Shown one piece after another: positions 26,867-35,459 of a stretch of DNA of 53,267 nucleotides. Position 1 is the stretch's first letter; every line of letters starts with the position of its first letter. The DNA is from CAZNHL01 sp964572965 (GTDB taxonomy: Bacteria; Bacteroidota; Bacteroidia; Cytophagales; UBA9547): positions 1 to 53,267 of the forward strand of contig CAZNHL010000022.1 in the NCBI GenBank assembly GCA_964572965.1, given 5' to 3'. Below the pieces are notes generated by a model. That model was not told where the DNA came from and did not search any database. It saw only the letters and a program-made list of their open reading frames with translations. The position numbers and the translations under genes are program-made.

Positions 26867-28266
26867 ATGAAATCAACAACCGTTATTTCTCAAAAGCAGC
26901 TTTTATACTGGCACTCTTGGGCCGGTATTGTAGCAGGCATAGGGCTTTTGTTGTTATCAGTTACCGGCTCTGTATTGTGCTTTAAAGAAGAACTGGCTCT
27001 TGTGGTTCATCCTGAGTTATATACAACCAATATTTTGGCAGATAAATCACTGACCCGACTTTATACTGATTTGGGGCAGCGGTTTCCTGACTGGTATGTA
27101 GTGCGAGTGTATATGCCGGAACATGCGAATGAAACTTATAAGGTGCTCTTGCAGCAGAGATTGAATGCAGATCGCCATATGACAGTGTACCTTACAAAAG
27201 ACGGTTGGGCTATATTGCAAAATTCATGGCTTTATTATGCAGAGGAATTACATTACTATATGCTTTTGCCACGGTATCCGGGCTTGGTAATTAATTTTGT
27301 GCTGAGTGTATCATTACTCGTCTTAACAATTACCGGGTTTGTTATTTATAAAAAGCCAATTATTAAAGTTTTTACATTTAAATCAGGTTTGAAATTTAAC
27401 AATACCAAAGGCTGGCATACTTCCATTGGTATATTATTGTTGTTCTTTATAACTGTAATGGCTGTTACATCTACTATTATTACATTCTCGGGTGTGGTAG
27501 GCGGTCCCAGATCGTCGGCTGTTTTTCAGACTGTTGCTCCTGAAGGTTTCAATCCCGATAAGCTGGCTGCTTTAGCAGATCAGCAAAAAACTATTCCCAA
27601 TGCTTTTCTTAAAAATGTTTCATTTCTGAATGGCAGGACAATGTTCCATTACGAAGTTTCTGGCTTAAACACAATTGATGAGTTTTGCCGGATATTTCTT
27701 GATCCTGTTTCAGGGAAAACACTTTCTGTGGCAGGCAAAACGGATAATAGATTATTGAGGGCGCTAAATAGCTGTGTCCCTTTTCATTTTGGGAATTTTG
27801 GCGGTGTTTTCCTGAAGGTGGCTTATTGTGCCGGGGCTGTTTTGCTTTCAATACTAACTATTACCGGAGGGTTGATTTACTTTAAAAGGGAGAAAAGAAA
27901 AGAACACAAAAAGAAAGCCTCGTTGAAATTTAGCCGTGATAATTCCGGAATTGTAAGGGCATCAGCGCTTAGTTATGGCTTATTGATTCTGGGAGTATTT
28001 GCCGTAGTAGGTTTTGTGTATGGGATNNNNNNNNNNATGGGATATTTATAGGAGATCCGCTAAAAGGAAGCGTTTATCTCATAACTTTGCTGTTATTTCC
28101 GGCAGTTCTCAATGCCTTGCTTCTCGGATTGTTCTGGCCATTTTATATAAGCATCGTTAAAATTAGAAGACGTACTGTTAATGCCGTTTTTGCAGAATAC
28201 AGTAGTTATTCATTGTGGCTTTTTTTGATCGGTATATGTTGGTATGGCGTCATGTATCTGATATAA
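26867..28266 (+). CDS. PepSY-associated TM protein (XusC-like), interrupted by a scaffold gap
   Basis: Inner-membrane protein of about 460 residues with four or more TM segments. The first is near residues 15-40 (LYWHSWAGIVAGIGLLLLSVTG), followed by a periplasmic PepSY region. A TM pair follows near 145-220 with GWHTSIGI, then a second PepSY-like region, and more TM segments at the end. Family members are linked to reductive iron release from siderophores (for example XusC, FoxB-like). The 10 N at 28027-28036 interrupt it. The flanks share atggGAT, and merging them over 7 bases gives FVYGIFIGDPLKG in frame to the stop at 28264-28266. ATG 26867 was preferred; ATG 26825 is possible. Confidence 0.85.
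28027..28036. other. 10-N scaffold gap flanked by a 7-base overlap
   Basis: The sequence before the Ns ends in atgggat and the sequence after begins with atgggat. Merging the overlap (removing 17 bases in total) makes the PepSY frame continuous, so nothing appears to be missing. Confidence 0.85.
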
Positions 28267-28270
28267 CTGT

Positions 28271-28705
28271 TTAGCTTTTTCTCTCATATATTACCTCACA
28301 GTTCAGGTTGTCAACGCCATCCATTCTGCCGTCCTGGATTTTCAGCCGCTCAACTGAATGCGGTTTTTTCAGTGAATAACTCATTTTCTTCCAGCTAAGC
28401 TCAGACGTTTGGTCGTTAAAAGTAATTTGTTTTAAGATAAAAAGAGGTACTCTTTCTTCATTGACATGGTAGCGTCCGCCTTCTCCGAAAGTCACTCTTT
28501 CTCTAATCCTCTCCCGCGATTGCTTATGAACATATTCAGCGGTCCAGTTTCCTTTAAGATATTCATTCAGGTCAAATGTCTCAGATACCGGTTTGTCACT
28601 AAAAGAAAACCGGTCTGGTTTTCTCACGAAAACAATAATTAATACTAATACAGCTATAAACAAGCCAAGGAATGATAGAAAATTAACTGATAAAATCCAG
28701 TTCAT
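28271..28705 (-). CDS. Small membrane-anchored protein, function unknown
   Basis: A 144-residue protein with one N-terminal TM segment (about residues 3-26, FLSFLGLFIAVLVLIIVFV) followed by a soluble domain with a lipocalin-like feel: LNEYLKGNWTAEYV, then beta strands (RVTFGEGGRYHVNEERV, SWKKMSYSL, CEVIYERKS). The G-x-W start and strand pattern resemble lipocalin-like 'DUF' domains, but no family is recognised. Its stop is 4 bases from the stop of the convergent PepSY gene. The ATG at 28705 is chosen over a TTG four codons earlier. Confidence 0.6.
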   Translation of the reverse strand: MNWILSVNFLSFLGLFIAVLVLIIVFVRKPDRFSFSDKPVSETFDLNEYLKGNWTAEYVHKQSRERIRERVTFGEGGRYHVNEERVPLFILKQITFNDQTSELSWKKMSYSLKKPHSVERLKIQDGRMDGVDNLNCEVIYERKS

Positions 28706-28983
28706 GAGAGCTGTCAATTGTAAAATAATTAATATCTGATTTCTCTTAAATGTAAATGAAATCTACCATTATTCCAGCCTATTTTCCAAATTCCGGGGCA
28801 ACCTTTCTACATTAGTCTTGATCATTAAAAATGACAAGGTGATTGAAATATAAGAATACGCAGTAGTGGAACGTTTACCCATTACCGTTGTCTTTGTATC
28901 GACAAAGTATATGGTTTAATGGTAACAATAAGTTTCCATTATGGATATTATTGTGTAAATTTAAAATCCCTAAAATTAATATA

Positions 28984-30579
28984 ATGATTAAGTATTTACT
29001 TTCCTGCTCGTTATTTCTGCTATTATTTCCTGCAGATGTCTCGTCCCAAACCTTCACTTACTCCAATCTTCCGATTGTTGTCTTAGACACTGATGGTGCA
29101 GAAATTCCTGATGATCCTAAAATTAAGGCTCATATGGGTATTATCTGGAATGGAGATGGTGATACCAATTTCCTTACCGATCCTTTCAATAATTATGACG
29201 GTTATATTGGTATTGAAATAAGAGGTTCCAGTTCGCAAATGTTCCCTAAAAAACAATACGGTTTTGAAACATGGGATAGTGAAGGCGAAGGAATAGATGC
29301 TTCTTTGTTAGGTATGCCTGCAGAAGAAGACTGGATTCTTTCGGCGCCATATAATGACAAAACATTGATGCGTGACATGCTGGCCTATTCTCTTGGTCAA
29401 TCCTTGGGGCACTATGCACCACGTTCAAAGTATTGTGAACTGGTAATCAATGGAACTTATCAGGGAGTATTTATGCTTCGTGAGAAAATCAAAAGGAATA
29501 AAAACAGGGTTGATATTAAAAAGATGGATCCTGATAAAATATCCGGCGCAGCTGTAACTGGTGGGTATCTCATTAAAATTGATAAAGCTACAGGTGATGA
29601 TACCGAAGGGTGGCAGTCTGATTTTTTGCCTAATAACAATCAGACTGGACAAAGAGTAACTTTTCTGTACGATTATCCAAAAGCGGCAAACATCGCTCCT
29701 GAACAAAAGACTTATATACACAACTATGTAGAAAGCTTTGAAACCGCATTGGCCGGTGAGAACTTTGCAGATCCTGTTAATGGCTATCGTAAATATGCTG
29801 ATGTCGGTTCATTTATCGATTTCTTCCTTATTACCGAGCTTACTAAAAATGTAGATGGATACCGTATCAGTACATACCTGAATAAGCAGAATGACGCTAA
29901 TGGTGGTAAGTTGCGTATGGGACCTATCTGGGATTTTAACCTTGGGTTTGGAAATGTCGATTATTGCACCCAAGGAAATCATGAGGGATGGGTGTACAAA
30001 TTTAATGACATATGTAGTACTGATGGTTATTTGGTGCCTTTTTGGTGGGAGAAACTTCATAAGGACAAAGCTTATGAAGAAGAATTGTACGGACGTTGGA
30101 CAGCGTTACGTGCAAACCAACTTTCTGAGGCAACCATTCATCATAAAATTGATTCTGCTTACGCATTACTGGACTCTGGTGCTCAACAACGTAATTTCGA
30201 GCGTTGGCCTGAAGTAATGGGTCAGTATATATGGCCAAATTACTATGTAGGAGAAAGTTTTGATGAAGAAGTAAATTGGCTTAAATCATGGATTACAGCT
30301 CGTCTGGCATGGATGGATCAAGAGCTTGCTCCTGATGTAGTTACTGGTATTCCTGACGAAAAAAGAAAAGAAAATTCAATTCTTGTTGCTCCAAATCCGA
30401 GTACAGAAAATATTGTAATCAGGACAAATCAAACCATAGAGTGGGTTAAGATCACCGGTATGGATGGACAGACAGAGTCTTACTCTGCACCGAGCTTCAC
30501 AACTAAACTCAAAGGATTAGTAGTTGTAGAAGTAAAAACTGCTGAAGGTGTTAAAAGACAAAAAGTGGTTGTTCAATAG
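28984..30579 (+). CDS. CotH-family kinase-like protein with T9SS sorting domain
   Basis: A secreted 531-residue protein. The signal peptide (MIKYLLSCSL, cleaved near VSSQ) is followed by the CotH domain (about residues 25-440). Its signature blocks are GYIGIEIRGSSSQMFPKKQYGFE, DWILSAPYNDKTLMRDMLAY, YCELVINGTYQGVFMLREKI and LRMGPIWDFNLGFGN, the last holding the metal-binding Asp. CotH proteins are atypical protein kinases. The last ~75 residues (LVAPNPSTENIVIR to QKVVVQ) are a type A T9SS sorting domain, so the protein should be exported and surface-attached. Its substrate is unknown. The ATG at 28984 is used because the signal peptide starts there. A 16-bp-stem terminator follows. Confidence 0.88.
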   Translation: MIKYLLSCSLFLLLFPADVSSQTFTYSNLPIVVLDTDGAEIPDDPKIKAHMGIIWNGDGDTNFLTDPFNNYDGYIGIEIRGSSSQMFPKKQYGFETWDSEGEGIDASLLGMPAEEDWILSAPYNDKTLMRDMLAYSLGQSLGHYAPRSKYCELVINGTYQGVFMLREKIKRNKNRVDIKKMDPDKISGAAVTGGYLIKIDKATGDDTEGWQSDFLPNNNQTGQRVTFLYDYPKAANIAPEQKTYIHNYVESFETALAGENFADPVNGYRKYADVGSFIDFFLITELTKNVDGYRISTYLNKQNDANGGKLRMGPIWDFNLGFGNVDYCTQGNHEGWVYKFNDICSTDGYLVPFWWEKLHKDKAYEEELYGRWTALRANQLSEATIHHKIDSAYALLDSGAQQRNFERWPEVMGQYIWPNYYVGESFDEEVNWLKSWITARLAWMDQELAPDVVTGIPDEKRKENSILVAPNPSTENIVIRTNQTIEWVKITGMDGQTESYSAPSFTTKLKGLVVVEVKTAEGVKRQKVVVQ

Positions 30580-30602
30580 CTTTTAAGAGAAAACCTGAGA
30601 CT

Positions 30603-30645
30603 AAGGAAGGCGTTCCATTACTTAAATGGAACGCCTTCCTTTTTA
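30603..30645. terminator. Bidirectional terminator between CotH and acetyltransferase genes
   Basis: Perfect 16-bp stem AAGGAAGGCGTTCCAT (30603-30618) with its complement (30626-30641) around a 7-base loop, followed by a T-run. It serves the plus-strand CotH gene and ends just before the stop of the minus-strand acetyltransferase gene. Confidence 0.9.
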
Positions 30646-31197
30646 CTACCCTTGCAATTCTCTCATTACTTTACAGGGGTTTCCTACAGCAACAGTATTT
30701 GCGGGAATAGATTTTGTAACTACGCTTCCTGCTCCAATAGTTACATTGTCTCCAATTTCAACTCCTGGCAATATAATTACACCGGCCCCTATCCAGACAT
30801 TATTGCCAATAGTAATGGCTTTTGCAAATTCTTCTCCGGTAATTCTGACAGCTGCATCAATAGGGTGGCCGGCAGTAGAAATAATAACATTTGGTGCAAT
30901 GAATACATTGTCACCAATAGTCACTTTGGCACAGTCAAGAATAATGAGGTTGTAGTTAGAGTAAAAGTTGTGGCCCAAACGAATATTTGTTCCATAGTCG
31001 CATCGGAAAGGAGCTTCAATATAAGCATTGGTTTTACGCCCTGTTAATTCAGCAAGTACATCTGCATCCAGGTCTATCGGGCTCTGGTTATATTGGTGAC
31101 AAAGTATTTTGGCTCTTTTGCGGGCAGCAACTAGCACTTCATCATTAGCGAAATAAGGTTCTCCTGCCAGCATTTTTTCTTTTTCTGTTTTTGCCAT
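30646..31197 (-). CDS. Sugar O-acetyltransferase (maltose/galactoside acetyltransferase family)
   Basis: A 183-residue enzyme with an N-terminal Mac domain (EKEKMLAGEPYFANDEVLVAARKRAKIL) followed by a left-handed beta-helix of hexapeptide repeats. It shows the FRCDYGTNIRLGHNFYSNYNLIILD segment, ISTAGHPIDAAVR with the catalytic His, and IGNNVWIGAGVIILPGVEIG. It transfers acetyl from acetyl-CoA to a sugar hydroxyl in the cytoplasm; family members (Maa, LacA, NodL) differ in acceptor and the acceptor here is not determinable. Length and motifs are complete. It is a single-gene unit. Confidence 0.9.
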   Translation of the reverse strand: MAKTEKEKMLAGEPYFANDEVLVAARKRAKILCHQYNQSPIDLDADVLAELTGRKTNAYIEAPFRCDYGTNIRLGHNFYSNYNLIILDCAKVTIGDNVFIAPNVIISTAGHPIDAAVRITGEEFAKAITIGNNVWIGAGVIILPGVEIGDNVTIGAGSVVTKSIPANTVAVGNPCKVMRELQG

Positions 31198-31269
31198 GAT
31201 ATTTTCAGGTTAATAAATGTTCTATCTTTTAGACGTATTTTTTACGCTATTTATTATGTTATTCCTGCA

Positions 31270-31297
31270 TTTGCCAGTTCTTCTTGAAGTATATTTG
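31270..31297 (+). promoter_or_regulatory. Promoter candidate for the DUF2062 gene
   Basis: TTTG at 31270-31273 and TATATTTG at 31290-31297 match the Bacteroidota -33 and -7 boxes, but the 16-base spacing is shorter than the usual 19-21. The box lies 42 bases before the start. Confidence 0.4.
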
Positions 31298-31339
31298 TAC
31301 TATAATCTATAGTAGCTGATATAGGCATAAGCAGAGGCT

Positions 31340-31831
31340 TTGAAACAACACGTTGTTAAGATATCGAATAAATTTTTGTCCTTTCTGAAAGAGGGGATGA
31401 GTCCGCAAAAGTTGGCGCTTGCGTTTGCAGTTGGGGTGAGTGTCGGGATTATTCCGCTTATAGGAACTACTACTTTACTGTGTACTGTAATTGCCCTGAG
31501 ATTAAGATTGAACATGCCTGCCATTCAAACGGTCAATTATTTTGTGTACCCCTTACAGCTCATTTTATTTATCCCTTATTTGAAAATAGGAACGGAAACG
31601 CTTTCTGTTTTAGAGTTTAATTATTCTATTGAACAGATTACTGAAATGATTTCTAATGATCTTTGGAATACCATTGTTATACTTTTTGAAATGAATCTCT
31701 ATGGATTGTTGCTATGGCTGCTGACAGCTCCATTTATTTTTGGTACCGTTTATTTTGTTTGTTTTTTTCTGTTCAGTAAAATTATTTCAGTACCTGCAAG
31801 TAATAAGGAGACTTCTACACTAAAGTTCTAG
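31340..31831 (+). CDS. DUF2062 domain membrane protein
   Basis: A 163-residue inner-membrane protein with the DUF2062 signature GMSPQKLALAFAVGVSVGIIPLIGTTT at residues about 19-45. Three or four hydrophobic segments follow. The family is often found next to glycosyltransferases and lipid-modifying enzymes, but its biochemical role is unknown. The start is TTG at 31340, with no ATG nearby upstream in frame. Its 3' end faces the nitrite/sulfite reductase gene, 75 bases away, with no strong hairpin seen between. Confidence 0.75.
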   Translation: MKQHVVKISNKFLSFLKEGMSPQKLALAFAVGVSVGIIPLIGTTTLLCTVIALRLRLNMPAIQTVNYFVYPLQLILFIPYLKIGTETLSVLEFNYSIEQITEMISNDLWNTIVILFEMNLYGLLLWLLTAPFIFGTVYFVCFFLFSKIISVPASNKETSTLKF

Positions 31832-31906
31832 TGAATTTAACTCTTCCCATGGGTTACATAGAATCGGTTCTGGTAAATCAACCAAAATCAGAGTAAGCTA
31901 TAAGGC

Positions 31907-34012
31907 TTAAACATTGTTCAGTTGACTATTTCTGAATTGCATGGTCTCATTTAAAAAAGAAAGAGCTTCATTATAATATTCCTGAGCAAATGCTTCTGTT
32001 GGCTCGTTGTTACTAATGGCTAATACTTTTTCTTTATAGCCACTTCCGAAAGGAAGCTCTTCTGTTTCAGTAAAATGCTTTTCAAAATTGTTCAGTACAC
32101 TGTATTGGGTACTACATTGCAAATCCTTTGTAAGCAGAAGAGCCTTACCACAATTGATCAGTACTGCATAGCTATAATAAATGGAGTTGACCCATTCTTG
32201 CTGCTTAAATGCTTTATCCGCTTTTTGGAGTTTGTCTTTTGTTTCGTCAAGCAGCAGAGCAACCATGTCAATAAGTGCACCTGCGCATTCGCCTACACCA
32301 ATCATTGTCTGGTATTGTTCATCTGTACCCCAGTCGAGCAGGTAATCCTGAGTTACCTCTTCAATAATACTCAGGGGTTTAAGCAGAAGATAGAAATAGT
32401 TTTTCCCCTGACGGTCATAATAGTTGTTGAAGTATTCGCCTTCAAACGCATTTTCTTCAAAATCATTGAACAGTAAGCGTAAAGCATCGGGTGCTTTTTT
32501 TGATGCTAGTTTTATTACTTTATCAGCAATTCTACCTTCTCCGTTGCCGGTCGGGCCTCCTCCGAGCAAGACTTGCATTGCCGGCATCACCAACTCTCCA
32601 ACTTTTAGCGACATTCCCTGAAAACCAATATTGGCAATAGTATGATGCCCGCAGGCATTCATACAACCTGAAATTTTGATCTTGAGATTGCTCTCCGTAA
32701 GTAAATCGCTGTATTCTTCTTTCATTACCCTTTCAAGCTCTGTTGCCAGTCCCATTGAACTGGCTATGCCTAAGTTACAGGTATCTGTGCCCGGGCATGC
32801 TGTAATATCATGTACAGAGTCAAAACCTGGTTCGGCCATTCCTATAGTGTCGAGTTCGTTGAATAAAGCTGGTAGTGCTTCATCCCGTACAAACTTCAGT
32901 AGCAAGCCCTGATTAACGGTTACTCTGATGTCTGCCATAGCATACTTGCTTGCAATAGTTGCAAAAGCTCTTGCCTTGTCAGATTTCAGGTCTCCTAATG
33001 GTAATTTGATTTGCACGCCATAAAAGCCTTTTTGCTTTTGAGCAAAAACATTCAATGACTTCCATTGCTCGTATTTGATTTCCTTTACAGGGGAAGTTTT
33101 TTTATAAGGTTTGTCCGAAGCCATTGCAGCTTTAGGATAATCCTCTCTGTCAATATAGAAAGACTTCGTTCTGATTGCGTTGCGTTCACCTGCTACCAGC
33201 TTAAGGAAGCCGTCTATACCGATATCACTTATTAAATATTTCAGTCTTGCTTTATGTCTTCTTGCTCTTTCCCCGTAGCGGTCAAAAATCCGGATTACTG
33301 CTTCTGTAAAAGGGATTAACTGATCTTCTTCCAAAAAGTCATACACCGGATGCGCTAAGAATGGCTGAGCGCCCAAACCGCCGGCCAATACGACTTTGAA
33401 TCCTCGGACTTCACTATCATTCACCATTTTTACCTTAGGAATGAAACCAAGGTCATGAATAAAAGTATAGGCCGAATCTTTTTCAGAAGATGAAAACGCT
33501 ATTTTAAATTTCCGTCCAAGTTCCTGGCAAATAGGGTTACGTAGGAAATATTTGAACATAGCATTGGCGTAAGGAGAAACGTCAAAAGGTTCTTCCGGAT
33601 CAATACCTGCCATATAAGAGGCTGTGAGATTTCGGATAGTATTCCCGCAAGCCTCTCGTAACGTAATTCCTTTTTCCTCTAATCTCGCCCAAAGCTGAGG
33701 AGCGTTAGCCATTTTAACATAATGGAGCTGAATGTCCTGACGAGTAGTCATGTGCAGATTGCTACTGCCATATTCATCAGATAAGTCTGCAATACGGGTG
33801 AGTTGTTCAGGGGTAACAGTGCCAAAAGGGAGTTTGATACGAATCATCTGTACACCGTCCTGACGCTGACCATAAACACCACGCGAAAGCCTGAAGGCTC
33901 TGAACTTTTCACTATCTATTTTCCCTGCCTGAAAAAGGGTAATTCTTTCCGCAAGTTCCAGAATATCCTCCTGAGCACTTTTGTCCGGTACTTTTGAAAT
34001 ATCTATAGTCAT
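31907..34012 (-). CDS. Nitrite/sulfite reductase fused to a C-terminal HEPN-like domain
   Basis: A 701-residue siroheme enzyme. Two ferredoxin-like half domains (about 45-115 and 310-375) are interleaved with two siroheme/4Fe-4S domains. The Cys ligands are at ACPGTDTC (C-x5-C, near 404-410) and GCMNAC (C-x3-C, near 449-453). It catalyses a six-electron reduction (sulfite to sulfide or nitrite to ammonia). From about 560 to the end, an added ~140-residue helical region (GECAGALIDMVALLLDETKDK, VNSIYYSYAVLINCGKALLL) resembles a HEPN domain, an unusual tail that single-domain reductases lack. It precedes nothing else on this strand, but a DUF983 gene lies 8 bases upstream, so the two form an operon. 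Confidence 0.85.
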   Translation of the reverse strand: MTIDISKVPDKSAQEDILELAERITLFQAGKIDSEKFRAFRLSRGVYGQRQDGVQMIRIKLPFGTVTPEQLTRIADLSDEYGSSNLHMTTRQDIQLHYVKMANAPQLWARLEEKGITLREACGNTIRNLTASYMAGIDPEEPFDVSPYANAMFKYFLRNPICQELGRKFKIAFSSSEKDSAYTFIHDLGFIPKVKMVNDSEVRGFKVVLAGGLGAQPFLAHPVYDFLEEDQLIPFTEAVIRIFDRYGERARRHKARLKYLISDIGIDGFLKLVAGERNAIRTKSFYIDREDYPKAAMASDKPYKKTSPVKEIKYEQWKSLNVFAQKQKGFYGVQIKLPLGDLKSDKARAFATIASKYAMADIRVTVNQGLLLKFVRDEALPALFNELDTIGMAEPGFDSVHDITACPGTDTCNLGIASSMGLATELERVMKEEYSDLLTESNLKIKISGCMNACGHHTIANIGFQGMSLKVGELVMPAMQVLLGGGPTGNGEGRIADKVIKLASKKAPDALRLLFNDFEENAFEGEYFNNYYDRQGKNYFYLLLKPLSIIEEVTQDYLLDWGTDEQYQTMIGVGECAGALIDMVALLLDETKDKLQKADKAFKQQEWVNSIYYSYAVLINCGKALLLTKDLQCSTQYSVLNNFEKHFTETEELPFGSGYKEKVLAISNNEPTEAFAQEYYNEALSFLNETMQFRNSQLNNV

Positions 34013-34020
34013 AATAATGA

Positions 34021-34353
34021 TCAGGATAAAATGCTAAGCCAGATCAACCGGGACTGGCGAAAATTGAATGGTGCGAAAACCAGTATACCTGCTACTACTG
34101 CATAGAGGTTAATGTCGTCAAATGTTTCTGTGCCAAGCAAACGGCATATGCCGTAGATAATTCCGCCTTCAAGCAAGGCTAGGGCATAACTTACAAACAT
34201 TGCTCCCCAGTAAAATCCTGGCTCTTTTGCGAAGTCTAAATGACAGGAAGTACATTCCTTATTCATTTTGTTAGTGCGGAAAGTAAAGAGATTTGAACTC
34301 TGAAATACTTTTGTCTGATGACATTTCGGGCATTTATTGCTAAGAGTAAGCAT
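34021..34353 (-). CDS. DUF983 family membrane protein with Cys4 motif
   Basis: A 110-residue protein. The N-terminal zinc-ribbon-like part holds two Cys pairs (CPKCH and CTSCH, about 25 residues apart), followed by two TM segments (about 50-70 and 80-100). DUF983 proteins are common in Bacteroidota and Alphaproteobacteria, without a known biochemical function; metal binding by the four Cys is inferred. It lies 8 bases upstream of the nitrite/sulfite reductase gene on the same strand, so the two are probably transcribed together, suggesting a role in metal or redox handling for that enzyme. Confidence 0.85.
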   Translation of the reverse strand: MLTLSNKCPKCHQTKVFQSSNLFTFRTNKMNKECTSCHLDFAKEPGFYWGAMFVSYALALLEGGIIYGICRLLGTETFDDINLYAVVAGILVFAPFNFRQSRLIWLSILS

Positions 34354-34485
34354 GGCTTCTGTTTTTATTATAACATAAAGTTACGGACTATTAATCCCTT
34401 GATTGTATTAAAAATGTAGCAGTTAATAGCATTATCAGGACATTTGTGTAAATTCAATGCAGAGTTAATCGTAATTCATATTATT

Positions 34486-35352
34486 ATGCAAAAAGTACCT
34501 GTTTACGGCATTGCTGAATTTTCAGAACAGGATCACGGACGGTCTTTTTATGCCAACAACCTGCGAGCTCATCTCGAAAGCCATCTTTTTATCAATACAC
34601 CACATAAGCACAGTACTTATATCACTATTCTTTTTACGAGGGGTACAGGTATTCATCAGGTAGACTTCGATACTTTTCCGGTTAGCAGAGGGAGTGTGTT
34701 TTTGTTAAATCCGGGAAGGGTACATTGCTGGACACTCTCAGAAGACAGTGCCGGTTATATTTTTTTTCATACAGGAGACTTTTACAACAGCATTTATCTC
34801 AATAGAAAGATCGAAGAGTTTCCTTTTTTTTATCTATCACAGAATCATCCGCTGATTCAACTTAATGAGAGTGAATGCAATAAAATAGAAGTGATGTTTA
34901 AAGAAGTAAATGAAGAGTTTCATGTGCAGTTGCCTTTAAAAAATGAACGCCTGGGTTCATTGGTAGACCTTATTTATATCACCCTTTCCCGATTATATCA
35001 TGGAGAACAGCAAAGCCGGGAACATAACAGCTATTATAAAATCCAGCAGCTGCAAAAATTGATTGATGAACACTTTCGCACAAAGAAATATCCCAAGGAC
35101 TATGCGGACATGATGAACATAACACCGAGGCACCTGAGCAGACTTTGTCGTGAAGTACTTGATACAACAACAACAGAGTTGATTGCCGATAGGATTGTCC
35201 TTGAAGCAAAACGCTTACTTATTCATAACAATATAACAGTAACCTCAGTGGCCGATTTACTGGGTTATGAAGATGTATCTTATTTTAGCAGATTGTTTAA
35301 AAATAAAGAAAAAGTGACTCCGAAAGTGTTTCAACAGGCGATTAAGCAATAA
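34486..35352 (+). CDS. AraC-family transcriptional regulator, cupin type
   Basis: A 288-residue regulator. The N-terminal cupin-like sensor domain (about residues 35-110: HLFINTPHKHSTYITILFTRG, SVFLLNPGRVHCWTL) binds a small effector. The C-terminal AraC HTH (about 195-285) contains YADMMNITPRHLSRLCREVL and SVADLLGYEDVSYFSRLFK. The ATG at 34486 fits the domain start better than the in-frame TTG at 34444. It is divergent from the DUF983/reductase operon; whether it controls that operon is only an inference from position. Confidence 0.88.
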   Translation: MQKVPVYGIAEFSEQDHGRSFYANNLRAHLESHLFINTPHKHSTYITILFTRGTGIHQVDFDTFPVSRGSVFLLNPGRVHCWTLSEDSAGYIFFHTGDFYNSIYLNRKIEEFPFFYLSQNHPLIQLNESECNKIEVMFKEVNEEFHVQLPLKNERLGSLVDLIYITLSRLYHGEQQSREHNSYYKIQQLQKLIDEHFRTKKYPKDYADMMNITPRHLSRLCREVLDTTTTELIADRIVLEAKRLLIHNNITVTSVADLLGYEDVSYFSRLFKNKEKVTPKVFQQAIKQ

Positions 35353-35459
35353 ACATAATATAGCCAATATGATACCGTTTTTTAGGTAAAAATGCAGCCA
35401 TTCCTGTTGATTTTTAGTCTTTAAGTTAAAAAAAACGTAGATTGTAGAAATTTTACCAA

